Shown here: one piece after another, positions 12,312 to 26,389 of the stretch
Position numbering within the stretch: the first letter of the stretch is position 1
Layout: every line of letters begins with the position of its first letter
Program-made: the position numbers and the translations under genes
NCBI GenBank assembly: GCA_026874595.1
Contig: CM049313.1
Span: 50,267,659 to 50,331,658, forward strand
DNA from: Sipunculus nudus
Taxonomy: Eukaryota; Annelida; Sipuncula; Golfingiida; Sipunculidae
Length of the DNA stretch: 64,000 nucleotides
Direction of reading: 5' to 3'
Notes under the pieces: generated by a model
What the model saw: the letters and a program-made list of their open reading frames with translations, nothing else
What the model was told of the DNA's origin: nothing
The model's database searches: none

Positions 12312-14020
12312 AACAATCATCCCTTTTACAGTAAAACAAGTAATAAATACAAATAAAAGAAGTAAAACAATTTAAGTATGATTATGATGCAGATGGTTAC
12401 ATAAATACAAATGTTATTTAAACTGGATTTATAGAATAATATATGATATCGAGACATCAGGCTGATGATCAAGAAAATATGTTGTATGAATTCTGAATAC
12501 TAAGTAACGAGATCTTCAATAACAATTTCTACGTTTCAATCATTCATGAAGAAAAAATCTGAATTTTGTGGTTTATATGTGATTGAATATTTTAAAAAAA
12601 TGTTGTAAATTAAAAAGAAGTACCGTTTTTACTAAGAGAACTGTGAATTCGACGCCTTTATCATTTATTTAATACGGCAGGTACATTTTGTGTTTAGCTG
12701 AAATTCTTGAAATAAAGTCATGTTAAGGGAACAGACACACATACACACTAACAAGCACACAATAAACAAAGTTTGAAACTTTAAGTTTCTGAATACAAAA
12801 CTAAAGTCAATATCTGAAGGACAATAAATCAAGTGAGACTCGACACCGTTCCTTTTAAACGAAAAATAAAATATTAACAAAGCTAATAATTAGGTTATTT
12901 GGAGATAGCTTTGCTTCTGAAATATTCTGAAACAGACATTTGGACCCCTTTGTTTCAGAAAAATCCTTATTTCTTTCGAAGATTTTCTTAAAAGAAATCT
13001 ACTGAAAGACAAAACGGTTCATTAATTGTACCTTTGGGCGTTCTCCAGAAATAATTACAGCATGGTCTGATATTGACATAAAATATTTAAATACAAATCA
13101 ACCTTTGCCATAGCTTAACAAATAATATCCGCTCTTCTCTCATAATAATACGTTGAGTTGAAGCGTTCTTTTTTGGAAGTTCCCTATTTCTTTCCTATCC
13201 ATATTGTTTTACATGTTTTACATAATACTTTTTGAAAATGAGGTTTTCACCTTTTCAAAATAGGTGACAGTTTAAAATGGCAGGTAAAACACAATACGTC
13301 AGAGCTGAAATTAGAGCGATAATGTTCTTGTTCCGCAGGTTGTCGAACAGTATTTCTTCTACTTCTAGCGTGCCTAATGTCTTTTGGCAATGGCACGAGC
13401 GTCGTCGTCTGAAAGTTTTCATGAGAACGGTTTATTCTAGGGTTGTCCTTTAGATACTAATGACCTGAGAAATACCATAATTAAACTAGTTTTTTCAAAA
13501 TTATTGCAGTTTTGCGTGTCATTAAACAGCTACCCTGACGTAATTGTTTTATTTATACTTACGGCATAACACTTTCGATGACTTTGTTTGTATAATGACA
13601 GGTTTTCTCGAGACGAAGCAAAATCGTTTACTTTTTTCATTGCCGCGATGATGAAATAATCAATAGCGTAAGCGTTTTGTCAAAATTCAAGGGCAATTTA
13701 GATTTCTTCGGCGTGCAGTGTACTTTGGGGGAATCAAGTTTTTAATACATTAACACCGCCTCAGTTACTTAAATCCGGTAATATCTTTAAACATTGGTAA
13801 TTTCGAGCTGGTCCCCTTGTGAGTGTCGAAAGTCAAATTTATATGTGTGCTCTGGACCTTATTTCATCCAAATAATTGATTCAGTGACAGTAAGAGAGTT
13901 TCATTTTAGGAAATTTCTCAGGGGGTCATTCTCATATCTTCGAAGCTAAGTGTTTTTATGTATGCTTTTGGTTTTTGCCCTGATTTCATGGAAGATCTTT
14001 AACTCTTTGTATCTACTAAC
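12312..14020. other. No gene recognised
   Basis: AT-rich sequence with only short reading frames and no repeat I could pair elsewhere in the window. Confidence 0.45.
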
Positions 14021-14026
14021 ATGAAT

Positions 14027-14250
14027 CGTTGTATTTCATGATGTATCGTTGTATTTCATGATGTGTCGTTGTAATTCATGATGGTTCATTGTATTTCATT
14101 ATGTGTCGTTGTATTTCATGATGTATCATTGTATTTCATTATGTGTCGTTGTATTTCATGATGCATCTTTGTATTTCATGATGTATCGTTTTATTTCATG
14201 ATGTATTGTTTTATTTCATGATGTATCGTTTTATTTCATGATGTATCGTT
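14027..14250. repeat. 20-bp minisatellite, about 11 copies
   Basis: The unit CGTTGTATTTCATGATGTAT repeats in strict 20-bp register from 14027 to about 14250. Variants (CATT, CTTT, TGTTTT) cluster towards the 3' side, where GTAT changes to TTAT. Confidence 0.95.
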
Positions 14251-14259
14251 TCACTGCAG

Positions 14260-15070
14260 AATCACTACTGACAGTTTCTCATATATTTTTTTTCATAGTT
14301 ATAAGGTAGTTATTTTGTTAGACAAATTATAGAACGATAGAAACAAGTATCAATTTGCAATTTCTTGAACATTTCTGTTCTAAGGAAATTGAATAATTAT
14401 GTCAATCCCATCTTATAACAGATTATTTAAATTAAATACATACCTTCAAGCTTATTTTGTGTTATACCCAACATAAAATTGATAATTTTCAATAAACATA
14501 TTTTCTCAGAAAAATTGAGCTCCTCAGACACATTACTTTTATTGTTTTTCTTGTTATACAAAATACACTGCTCATTTTCTAACATCTTCAATGAAGAAAG
14601 TCGCAAAATTGGTTTCCTCATAAAAAATATGCCTTTTGTATAATGTAATAGTTGCAGTACAGTGAACAAAAAAATGCTCATTTCGGTGTGATGTATGATT
14701 CATTAACTTGATCCACTCTGGTACTTACATGTTGCTTTGCCCGACTTTCCCAACAGTTTTTATTCGATTTCCAGGGGTAGGCTTGTGCCAATGTCGATGT
14801 ACCCCTATTTATCCTACTGGGATTATAATAACCTGTCTCGATTATAAGCTGGTGCTCCGAATTTCTCTCTGCCTATAGTATTGACTATAGACTCTGACCT
14901 GTGTTTATTTTATTATTTTCAAATCATGTTTTTATATAGGATGTAGCATTCTGTCACATCAGGTACTCGACCCGTCATGCATACAAGTAGGTGTTTATTA
15001 TTTACCAACAGAGGCGTCAATTTATCTTTTAGAGTGAGGGGGTATTCAAAGTTGGGACAACGTTTTAATA
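14260..15070. other. No gene recognised
   Basis: AT-rich, no recognisable features before the (TA)n tract. Confidence 0.45.
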
Positions 15071-15073
15071 AAC

Positions 15074-15074
<1 letters not shown>

Positions 15075-15115
<41 letters not shown>
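15075..15115. repeat. (TA)n microsatellite
   Basis: Uninterrupted alternating TA for about 41 bp. Confidence 0.97.
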
Positions 15116-15119
<4 letters not shown>

Positions 15120-17960
15120 CCTTCCTTTCATTGTCTGTGTGATACATTTCAAACAAATTGCAATTATGTATAAAGTCTTTAAAATAAGGTATTATGTTTT
15201 CCTTAAAGGTCCTTTCTAAATAATCCAAGTTTAGAAACTGGTATATAATAATTGACAGTAAACTAAATAATGGAACCAAAGTCTGTAAATCTAATTATTA
15301 ATACATTTCATTTCCAATATATAATTATATATCTCTCTGAATATCAGGGTGATGATAACATAGACAAACCCTTCTTGTTAAAAGTTGACGGGGATATATA
15401 TACCCCTATCCCTCCTATACCTACACAACGTGTGCAAGGAGTCTGTACTTTAACCGAGGCACTCAAAACAAGGGACGTTCACGAATATTGGAAACATGGA
15501 TCCGGCTTAAGATGACTGAATGTTAATGGTCTTCAACTAGCAGAGGTATTGGCCTGGGTCTGTTTATCAATAATATGCGTACATAAATTTGATCTGTTTG
15601 TGTTATCTTGACAGACACGGAGGACGCGGGTCAATGGGATATATTCAGATGAAGATATGTCAGCCATATAATACAAGCATGAGGTAAAAATAACAAATAA
15701 CAACATATGCTTCCAAACAATTCAGTATATGAACTTAGAGCCCTTACAAAGTTGTCTTGACATACCGATGTCTATTGGGGTACTAGATTTGTTTCAATAT
15801 AGATTTTGTCCTCCTTTTATGATAATCTGATAAATACAAATCAGTTTCATTAAATTGCATATCTAGTGCGATATGTAAACTGATGCGATTTTTTTAAGAA
15901 CAGTTGCAGTCAATGTGTTCTGTATCGCTGAAATATGTGACGTGATATTCTTCTCAGGCAGTGATTATACACTGCACTCCTTCTAATCTCTTTCGTTTAA
16001 ACCTCTGCTTTGTGTAGCGAGAGACTCCGGGTTCCACCACCAGGGCTGGCACAGAGCAAACAATTGCATTCAGACCAAAATGACATGGCGTCGCTTTGTG
16101 CATCCACTTTTAAACCCCGTTTCGGTAAGTAAGTCTGATTCTTGGTTTCACGTCAGAACCGGTATAATCAGACTAAAGAGAATGGGATATGTGGGGTTTA
16201 ACACATGGAGCTGGATGCAAAAGACGATACCACGCTTTCATTGGTTTGAGTATTCGTTCAGTATCATACTATTGCATGAGTTCTGGACGAAAAACAATGA
16301 ATGTTCAAGTCCAGTTTTATTTGTACCGCCGCTGAATTTTATATGCGTTTGGTACGGTCTGTATGGTTTGCAGACCAACTCCTGATCGACTTTAACTGTA
16401 TCTGTATCGCTGCTGCTTTAATGTGTATATTGGGTACAGTATGATTGTACTGGCTTAATTTTGACCATTGACGGAGGTCGGTTTTATCTTTATGGTTAGA
16501 GTATGTCAAATTGTGTATAACACACTGCTGGTTACGAAAGAAATGTACTGGCTTGACCTCGCCTGTCAATCATTCTTGTCTCACTCTCTGTATCAGTGAC
16601 AGACAGGCTGATCCAGATCTATGACAGCTGGTCACAGATCCATACCCACCCAATAACTCTGCTGTCCGTGGTTCTGAGCCCTGTCTGAGCCGGTGTCATA
16701 CCGTACAGGCGCTGTGCCGCGTGTACGATTGATTTGCAGCTCTGACTTCTGACACGCTGCGATTCTGTGATTCTTTCAATCACTTCTTCCTCGTAAATAA
16801 TATTACCACGGACAATGGAGTGGAACAGGAGGCTATATTTCACTCCCGTCTCCATGTGTGTTAATAAGTATTTTGTTTATCCGGTAAAGGGTATTTAAAA
16901 AAATTGCATCATATATATTTAATTCAAATATTCTCGCAGGAAGGGATAGGCATTTATTTAAACTAACTTATTAAATTAACAAATGAAACATACTAAAACG
17001 TGATATATATATATATTTATATTCACCCATATTTTAACGGTAGCAATAAACCATTATTACGCAATTTTTCTGTAACTTAAATTAGCATCTAAATTCCCGT
17101 TTTAAGTATTGAGGTGACTGAAAAAAATATGCCAAGTGTATACTAAAAAGAACCAGTTTTTATGTTAACCCAGATGTAGTGAGGACTTTTCACGAAGGAT
17201 TTGTCACACACCATGAGTTTGACAGGTAGAGAAGTAGTTCCACAGCTCCTAACTGGAAGAAGATTGTTTTGAATTGAAAGTAACCTAGGTATGTGTAACT
17301 GTACAACCTTAAGTCTCTACTCTGGGGACTGCCTGGTTTTATACAATAAAAAGGTAAAGCTTTTCACCATTCTACTTTGTCTCCTGGGAGAGCTTGCACT
17401 GTTATGTACGGTTCATTGTACATTCAGCATGGGGCTTGGCTGGCTCCGGGAAAGGGACAGTCGTGGGACTCCGGTAACAGGTCTAGTGCTGAACGCTTTC
17501 CCCTAGACTTCGTGATATATCGTTTCAGACACCGCAATGGCCTTTTAACGGGTCATACTTACACATGATGTTTACCTGGTAAAAACAAAGTTTAATGGGA
17601 TCTTCTAATTTCAAAGACTAAACAAACCAGTTTCAGTTATCAAAAAAATCAATACATCCAATATATAAACTTAATCTCTGAATTTACTCCACATAACTTT
17701 ATATATATATATACATGTTTAAGGCAGAATATTGATTCATACACGTTAGACACGGAATTTCCCGTCATGTTATCAACTCATGAAAGATCATGATGTAATG
17801 CTAGTTTCATTTAACTCTGCAGTTTGTCTTTTCGTACCTACCTATTCGGATTTTCTGGATCTTTTTAAATTCAAAAGAACAAGAGTCTCTGAAAATATGT
17901 CCATAATTGAAAACATTGCTTTATTAATGAACCGCGTTTTGCTCAGTGCGCAGCTGTGTG
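15120..17960. other. No gene confidently recognised
   Basis: An open frame at about 15345-15515 (+) follows TATCTCTCTGAATATCAG, which resembles an acceptor, but the frame is short, lies in repeat-like sequence (GGGGATATATATACCCC) and matches no family I know. The remainder shows only chance-length frames. Confidence 0.4.
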
Positions 17961-17966
17961 TAATAG

Positions 17967-17980
17967 GCGCTAGGGGGCGC
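17967..17980. promoter_or_regulatory. CTCF-like motif
   Basis: GCGCTAGGGGGCGC closely resembles the bilaterian CTCF core (CCASYAGRKGGCRS). A second match lies at 25862-25875. A single 14-bp motif in 64 kb is only suggestive. Confidence 0.25.
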
Positions 17981-18089
17981 TGACTGCCCTCAAGTCCAAT
18001 GCCCCGTGATGGCCCGATACATGTTTTACGAATGATTGCTCAAGTTTTAATTAGAATAGTCGCTAGGGGTAGCTGCCATACTTTATTAT

Positions 18090-19902
18090 GTAACTGATTA
18101 TATCTGTGTCAGATTTAATAACCAGAATGTCCATTGTGTTGTCTTAATTATCACTTGGCAGTCCGTCATGTTCAAGGCTGCATTAATTTGTTACGTTCAT
18201 TATGTGTTCTTAAAACTAATTTAAGAGTAAGACGAGGAATATCTGGTTGTCACTCTGGATGTTTGCGCGTTTCATGGTTTAATACTGAATTAAGTTCTTT
18301 ACATGTTTCCACTTTGCAAAAGGCAACCAGATTCACTCAATGCCGGGTCTTATTTGATATGTCATATTACTGCATCACCGAGAAAATTTCTTATGTGAGC
18401 AAGTTTAAAAATACATATATATTAATGTAATAGGTTGGTAAGTAGTCACATAACATACACATACACGAGAACATAAAAAAACAGGTACGTGTACAGCTAT
18501 TCACCTAACTATTGTGAAGAATATATTTGATTTCTGGCTCACTCCGCGTTAGCCGTGACAGCCCGACTCAGAAGGCAATGATTAGTTGGCTGGTAAGCCA
18601 CTTAAGTCCTGATGCAAGCAATATCGAGGAATCCATCGCAGTGGTCTTCCATCATGTAGATTTCATATTGTGGTAAACAGCCCATAATATTAACAAAATG
18701 CTACGAATGATGAATAAACACAAGATAATACACAACCTAAACTGAAACTCCGTCTCTATGGTGACGAGTCATTTCCTATATCGCGTACAAGTTGGCTGCG
18801 TCTAGTAACCCGTGCTATCCATGCTTGTATTCATGCGGCCGGAAATTCAACAAACATGCAGAGGGATTTACCAATATGCTGAGTTAAAACAGAACCTTGC
18901 TCATTCATGTTTGCTGTTGTTAGAAAGTGTACTTAAAAGGTAACAATTAGTTTGGTTTATGTAAATTTCAGTTTACTTGTAGGCCATGAGGTGTTGTCAG
19001 AAATGACGAAAATATTTGCATCCTCATGGAGCCTTAAAGTGCCTTTCTCGATGAAGTATATAACGGCACTCTGACAGCTAGTACGCCGGTCGTAGACTCT
19101 CTAATGTCAGAGAGCTGAAACGGCACTAACTCTGCGTATTGATGAACTGTAGGTTATTCCTGTTAAGAAAAAATCTTAAACGCCTCTGTGATGGGTGTAT
19201 AAGCTTGTTTACCTAAACCTGATAGTCAACAAGGTATATGTGCTGATGCTGACAAAAAAAGTAAACATGTAACGTAAGTTGATTGGTTGCATATCTGAAA
19301 GGCCAAAAGACGCACAACGCCTAAGCAAAACTCTGGTTCATCTGGATCGCCACCACATGTTCTTGTTAAATGTTTTAAGTTTATTTTGGTGGGCCCCCAA
19401 ATGTTATAAACACCTGGATATAAACAAAAAGAACAGCCAGTCTGCAATAAACTCGGCGTTTTTACGGCCTATTTTCATAAACGGTTCAAGGAATATTTTT
19501 TAGTTAATAGACCGCAGCTATCGGAAGGGACTCCTTTAGAAAAAATCTTACGCAACAAGCTGGTACACGATTTTTTTGGAAAATATCTGGAAAATATATT
19601 CTGGTCATCATCCTGGATAAAGAATCATTTCCTTTGTTGTTAAATGAACTGGTGGTGATGGTGGCCTCTGGTGGAGGAACTTTGCATCATTAAAACCGGC
19701 TGGTCAGGAGGCCAAGAATTGATGGTCAGGTGAACAAGGTGATCTGGACAAACCTTCAACCCTTGGAAAAGTATGCGCTCAATAGTTTGAATAACGCAGC
19801 TGACAACCATCCTGACCACGATAATCAATTTCATGACAACATGACGAAGTTAAAACTGGGCAGCTGCACTCAGTTTTTTTACATGTGTAAAATGCGCAGA
19901 AT
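18090..19902. other. No gene recognised
   Basis: Short frames only. GGCTATG/CATAGCC at about 19912-19926 forms a small hairpin at the edge of the LTR-like element that follows. Confidence 0.4.
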
Positions 19903-20430
19903 TTTACATAGGCTATGTCATAGCCTAACATGTACTTGACATTCTGATTCGTGTTGAGCACAAGCCCTGTGCGTTGCTATGGGAACCGCACTTGTTGAAC
20001 TCTGGATTGATTGCAGAATATAAACACAACGCGTTCGTTGTATTCTAAAAGCTTCGAGTCTGTTCTTCAGAATTTTCCGTGCCTAGAACTTTCTGGACAT
20101 CGGGTGAAAAAGCTTTAAATGGGGGCTGTGTTTAGAGTCGGGAGGAAGAAAAATACCAGCGAGCACTAAAGGATGCGACTTTTTACCTGAACTTCACCGG
20201 GAAGATTTGCTTGAACTGTTCACGTGGATTATTTGTGCTAAAAGAACTCTTTTTGGACTGTGACAGTTGTGGTATCCAGAAATCAAAGCCTAGGATCCGG
20301 ACTCTGGCGGTGTACATTTTTATTATTGTTATGTCTTAATTACTGTGTAATTGTATTGATTTAGTGTTTTGTAATGTTAGGCCTGTTCTAAAAATACATT
20401 ATAATTATTTGTTAACAAAAAAGGCACACT
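19903..20430 (+). mobile_element. Solo LTR-like element, copy A
   Basis: This segment aligns with copies at 31354-32167 (+) and 55505-56743 (-). Shared blocks in order are ATTCTGAT..GTGT, GTTGCTATGGGAACC, a TATA-like TTTAAAT at 20114 followed by GTGTTTAGAGTCGG, GAACTGTTCA, CTGTGACAGT, ATCAAAGCCTAGGATCC (nearly the same in the minus-strand copy), GATTTAGTGT and ATAATTATTTGTTAACAAAA. An internal promoter and a late A-rich end fit U3-R-U5 organisation. Copy A lacks the last 140 bp found in the other two, and its 5' end is diverged, so its borders are approximate. No coding sequence of the parent element is next to it. Confidence 0.68.
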
Positions 20431-20439
20431 TATTTCTCT

Positions 20440-20740
20440 ATCATATGAATGAACGGTCGAGATGTGTATCAGATCGTGAAAAAAATGTATCGTTACAGCC
20501 CAGATTGGAACAACAGGATGAACTACTCGAGGCCATGTTAGCCGCGGTCACCTATCAGCAAGTTGTCAGCCTGTGATAATGAGTCGCAGATCATACACGT
20601 TTCATAGTCAAGCCGGAACCCCTGGAAGAGAGTAGAGAGTGATTGGGCGGAAGTGTAGCCGTCAGGAATACATTTCGAGATGACATTCATTATGAAACAG
20701 GCAAAGCAGAATTCTTTGGACCGGATGTCAGACGGTCCGT
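20440..20740. other. Flank of LTR-like copy A, nothing recognised
   Basis: A short open frame ends at 20576 but has no recognisable domain. Confidence 0.35.
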
Positions 20741-20746
20741 GCTACC

Positions 20747-20793
20747 CGGGGGGGGGGATGGGGGGATGGGGGGAATGGGGGGGTGAAGGGGCG
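20747..20793. repeat. G-rich low-complexity tract
   Basis: A run of 9 G is followed by GGGGGATGGGG-type units up to GGGGGGGTGAAGGGG. The tract could form G-quadruplexes and is prone to assembly error. Confidence 0.85.
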
Positions 20794-20879
20794 TTCCGAT
20801 GGTTAAAACTGCCTCTCACTATATGATCAACTTGTCATAATTTATTATTATTTCAATCATCGTCATTATTAGCATCTCC

Positions 20880-21105
20880 TGCTTATTATTATTATTATTA
20901 ATTATTATTTTTGTTATCATCGTTATTTTCAGTTGTATGATTAATATTACTAGTTTTATTCATTCTTTTTTTAATATAATATTATGAAACCTATCAATAT
21001 ACTTCTATTACTATCACAATAATGATTATAAGTAGTAGTAGAAGTAGTTGCAGGAATACTCGTAGTAGTATTAGAGGTAGTTGTTGTAGTAAGATTTAGT
21101 AGAAG
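20880..21105. repeat. Degenerate trinucleotide tracts (ATT)n and (AGT)n
   Basis: TTATTATTATTATTATTA at about 20882 grades into imperfect ATT words, then AGTAGTAGTAGAAGTAG and GTAGTAGTATTAGAGG words at 21030-21105. Confidence 0.8.
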
Positions 21106-21109
21106 TACC

Positions 21110-24100
21110 ATCGAAGCACAGAACAGGGAAGCCTACATCTTGGATACATTACTGCATATTTTTTTTTTTTATATTTCCACTTTACTATATTTTAATCAAC
21201 ATTAGCTCTAAAGTCGATGCTGCCGGAGGTTTCATATTTTTTTTTTGACAGAAACAAATGTTCAATCATCTTTAATGGCTTACCAGCTACAATTGTATAA
21301 GCTACTTTGAAAGCAGATTTTTTTTCCCAACCCCACTCTATATATGAACAGACCAAGAGCATCACACAGCCATACTACAACACGTAAAAGTGAAGTTGGA
21401 TTATTATTAATGAGCCCATGTGCTTTTACCACGCATACTAGACCTGAGTACTGACAATAAATGTATGTATCTGTTGTCAATTTCCCAAGCGTGTAGCGCC
21501 GAGCGAATTTACACTTTGGAGTCGCTCAACCAATATATCTCGAGCAGCTTAAAAACATGTTAAGTAATTTAAACCATTTTTTAGTCTAGCTCTGCATAAA
21601 TAACCTGTACTGTAGCGCTCACTTAAAACGATTCTTTTTGAATGTTTTTTTTTTCACTTCGAAATCGATATTGTCGGATAATTTTTAAAAAAATCAGGCA
21701 TATAATCATTTTTTCTATAGGCATCTTTATTCATGAGGTACAAAGGGGCACTACCGGCATGTTCATTATAAACAAAAAACACCGTGGCGTCACCTAATGG
21801 CAGCAGATAAGTCTGTTTCTAAGGTTTCGGTGACGTGCGAAATACTTATCACGTAATATGGAATATAAATAAAGTTTATAATATCAGTGAATAAAATACA
21901 TGTATAGTATAAAATCAATTAATCTTGAATAAATTACAATTTGTATTATTTATATCCGTCACATCGGTACAGATGTGAACGACCAAGATAACTTCGAAAC
22001 CAACTGGCTGAAACTCACGCATATGTACACTCAAATAAATAAAACGAATAAGACATGAGTTAACAAAAACAATTCAGTATATTAAAGAAGGAAGATACAT
22101 TTCTCTAGAGAGGTGCTCCATACATATAGACACTGATGAACATAAACGTCCTATAATAAACACACACAAAAAATCACCAATCCCGCTAATCACACTGCAC
22201 TGTTCCTAATCACTTGACTATCGCGCAGACGTGACTCAGGAATGTTGCGCGTTTCGGCTATCAGTCCACTCATAGATGCACGGACCTCCGACCACTAACA
22301 GTCCCTCGCTGGATTATACCTGTTTACCTCTCGAGGAACAGTTCACGAAACACACACAGACCATTGTAGAGAAAAACATCTTAATTACGACTAATATATG
22401 CTTACTGACGTCACAAGCCAATCACCACTCCCTATTATGATGCCGACCATCAATAATAACATAAATCTTAATATGGAAATTCCCCAAGAGACAAAACTTG
22501 GAGAAAACCAGACTAAACTGGTGCTGATCCTTCCAAATCTACAACAAACAAATTTTACTATAGAGACAAAACAGAGACGACTCCCCTGCAATTAAGCTTA
22601 AGAAGTAAACATCAAACAAGATACATGTGCTCTCTAACCAAAGTTCTCACGCTAAAAGCTAAACATAATACTAAATGTACAATTAAATACCAAAACATTC
22701 ATCTGGTTATACTCCCTACTTGAACATGCAATACGATAGCTAGGTCACAGTCCTCTAGTGAAAATACCGCGTATTTCTAAAAGACTAATTTTAACTGTTT
22801 CTTAATAAATCCCTCCCCCCCCCCCCCCGTGATTTTAAATGTGGCACCTTTTATAGTGACGATCTGAAGGCTGAAAATCTTGATTTTTAGGTATGGTTTA
22901 CCTAATAGTGGCGTCTATGTTGACCATTTCTGCGCTTGATTTCTGTTAATTAATTAATTTTGCATAGGAAACAACTTATTCCCAGGAATATATTCTTAAA
23001 TGCTGATGCAGTACCGCGACGACATTAACTTTAAAAATTAACACAAATCTGTCAAGTAGTATAAGTTAAGTTACAGTTTAAACTTTTTGCATCAAGGTAG
23101 TGAAGACTGTTCCGTATAAGGACAAGAAAGTGCGGGCAGAGAATACTGTATATCAAATAAAAATACAATAAATCAATATACATGTTTTCTTCGTGTTACG
23201 ACACTAATTCCCCATTTTAGCAGTAAAATGAACATGGAGCTCGGTAAGATAAGGTACTAATGTAATGGATCGGTTGGTCGAAAGCTGTTACAAAAAGGCT
23301 GAAGTAAATTTTCCTGGCAGCTTAAAAAGGGGACGGGTTAGTCAGGGTTCTTCTCGAGTACCCTGCATGCGACCTCAAATACAAATGCCCTGAATCTCGT
23401 TCAGGAAGTCAAGTCGCTGATATTTTTTATTAAACACAGACCACCGCGGCTGAAATGGAATCATAATAAATCTATCTTGGTACACTCTGGTGACATACAA
23501 AGTGATGGGATTCCAACTTCATGATGATATACAAGTAACAAAAAGACAGATCAGTTAACTGTCCATGATACTCAGACGTTTTTCTTCTGCATACAAAAAG
23601 TGCACGTTCACAAACTTAGTTGAGTGTACTGAATGCAGCTAAACTGATTAGGAGAATGGGAGTTACTTTATTAGGTAAGCTTTCAGAAATGGTCCTGCTT
23701 AATATATGGAGTTTTTTTCTAAAAGAAAATAATGAAAGTATAAAATATTAAAATGGAAAAACTGCTACAAAATTATAAAACATTATTATAATGAAACATT
23801 ATTACAGTCTGTCCTAATTGAAAGCAACAAAATATTAATTGAATATTTTAATTAACGTTACAAAACAAATGAAAATGAGTCCATATGAAAGTACGTAAAA
23901 CAGAAAGCCTTATATGTTCATAACTTGTTATCTTGCTTGCTGTATCTAGCTTGAGAGAGCTATTATTGATTTCTACTAATTTAATTGTGACAGAACTCAT
24001 TCATTTGAGTGTCTCCAGCTCCTTCGTTTTTCGAAAACTCAAAGGAGTCATTTTAACAGTACATCCTACGTGACATCGGGATGAGATATAAATACCTGTC

Positions 24101-25855
24101 ACAATTTATATTTTACTTACTATAAAACATTTATGCAAGGTATCGGTTAATCTGAAAAAAAATACATTTCTTTATCTTATCTCATGCTTGTCAATTATAC
24201 ATGTGTTAAATGATTTCAGACATATCCTGTTAAACAGGTATATGTTATACACTGATAATGTTAAATGAAACAGACCGGTTTCTTATGGATGGTGTGAGGT
24301 GCGTGTGTTTTTTTACTTGTTGTTAAAAAAGGGTTCTACCTTAATTTTTCTAATGCAATTGTTTCTGTCAATGGAATCAAAAGTGAAATGAAATATTTAT
24401 TCCTTTTTACGACAGTTTACGAAATTTGAAAAAAAAAAATCTACTTTTTCATATTTGCACCCCTTTACCCAAACTCAAACACATATATCGGAATTTTTCG
24501 CAGTGTTTTCTAAATTTGAGTTCTTGTCCCGTATCAGGCCGGAGGATTTAAGATCTTAATTTTCTTTCATCTCCTTTCGCCCTTACTGTCCTGAATCTGG
24601 GCAGAAAAGCATGGTGCCTTTTATGTCTTCACACTTGATTAAAACAGATTTTTCACCTGAGTGCATTCAGTCTTGCCTCCAGGCCACACATCATCTGAAT
24701 TCCATATCTATCTGCCCGTCGTTAAGTGAGCTCTCTGAGTCAAGATCCCTAAATCCATGCCCCCGATCCGATAATTTATTTCATGTAACATTTTTTTTTA
24801 CCTTTAACCTACATTCATGCCACCTTTGTATTAATCAGCGTATCCTATTCGCTGACAATTATATATTTTTTATTTTTTTTATCACTTTGTGATATGCATA
24901 TTGAATTACACATCGTAGCATCGAATGCTAACTCCAATATCTATAAAAGTCACAAAGATGTCGATCCTATTATATACTTTTAACCTGATCTATGACAATT
25001 CAAACACATAAGGAAAACAAAAAGATGTATGCAATCGACCACTAGAAGCCTTTTCCCATCCGAGGCAAATGAGTGGTAATCAGAAATGTCTTAAGCCCTG
25101 TACCCGGCATAGATTTACAAGACACCCGAAGATGTCTTATTAAGCAAAGTTCGATTATTACAAAATCTTCCTTTCCATTCCTGGAAATTACGGTATATTG
25201 TGGTATGAGAAGAAAGATGTAAAATCACCTTTTTTATTCTTGAAATTTACTTTGTTTTCAATAACTCGGTTTTTGCAAAACATCTTACTATTACATAGTA
25301 ATTTGTAATTTGATTTACTCGGAATAAAAGTAAAAGCTTCAAAAAGCGTAAAAGCTAAAGGCGTGATCCTCGCAAGCGGCTCCATATCATGTCATATCGA
25401 CTAATCTTATAGACTTGTATTATGTTTATTATATTTTTTTCATTAAAAAACAATTACTCTTTTTAAAGATGACAGTCCACACTGCGCAGACTCAGGCGCA
25501 CAGGAGTTCTCTGCTATTCAGAGATTGTTGAAGTCAAAACCTGACACCCTGGGCTTCTAAATACACCAACGGCGTAGGTATAAATGTAGTAAGAGGACAA
25601 TGTAGAATTCGTTCAAGTGTGTTGCACTAAAATTGTTTCAAGGCAAATTACATAAGCATAGGTGTTTTGTGGTAAAGACATTGGGGAATACGTATTATTT
25701 TGTATACATGTGCATATGATATGTAAATAAGGTGTTTCCTTGAAATGTAGCAGAAGTCGAGGCAAGTTGTGCCGGCCGTGTCCAAAATTGCCTACAAAAT
25801 AATAGGTTTGTTTTGAGTAGCAACAGTATCTGGCGGATGGGTGGGTGACAGTCGT
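21110..25855. other. 4.7 kb AT-rich DNA without recognisable genes
   Basis: No domain, tRNA or paired repeat recognised. A run of 14 C lies near 22815-22828. Reading frames are short on both strands. Confidence 0.45.
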
Positions 25856-25861
25856 GTTCAT

Positions 25862-25875
25862 TCACTAGGGGGCGC
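25862..25875. promoter_or_regulatory. CTCF-like motif, better match
   Basis: TCACTAGGGGGCGC differs at one position from the CTCF core CCASYAGRKGGCRS. It is the same orientation as the match at 17967. Confidence 0.3.
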
Positions 25876-26019
25876 TACCTACAAGGATCCGACCTGCCCT
25901 GAGAAAGATTTGACCATCTCAAATCAATCATCCCTCTCTGATCATTTACCTTTAAAGTCAAACTGAAAAGACCACTCCGGACAATTAGGATTGGATACAG
26001 GATTTTACAGTTTACAAAT

Positions 26020-26105
26020 ACGTCAGGGGCGCCAATATAGGGGATGGGGTTACATATCCCCCCCCCCCCTTTTTTTTCGCACGGTGGATGGTCAATGTAA
26101 TCATC
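26020..26105. repeat. Dispersed repeat, copy 2 (CAATATAGGGG...GGATGGTCAATG)
   Basis: Partner of 4533-4612, with GGGGCGCCAATATAGGGG, ACATATCCCC, a run of 12 C, a T run and GGATGGTCAATGTAATC in the same order. Confidence 0.6.
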
Positions 26106-26320
26106 CCCGGGCATTCAGAGAATAATATTTATGTATTGGAAACATCAAATATATTTAAATACATCAATAATTACAATTACGCACTTTGGTTACATATGTG
26201 AGTTTTACTATGACTATTATATATCTAAATCTGGTTTGGAATTAACCTATACTGGCATTTTTTTAAAACCTTATACTTACTTGAAATAAATTTGAAATGT
26301 GTCACACAGACAATCAATCA

Positions 26321-26330
26321 ATATATATAT

Positions 26331-26383
<53 letters not shown>
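26321..26383. repeat. (AT)n microsatellite
   Basis: Alternating AT for about 63 bp with one ACATGT interruption near 26333. Confidence 0.97.
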
Positions 26384-26385
<2 letters not shown>

Positions 26386-26389
26386 GTTA

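Noticed and set aside
14027-14250. Considered as a CRISPR array
   Set aside because: Units are directly adjacent with no spacers, in a eukaryotic context: a minisatellite.
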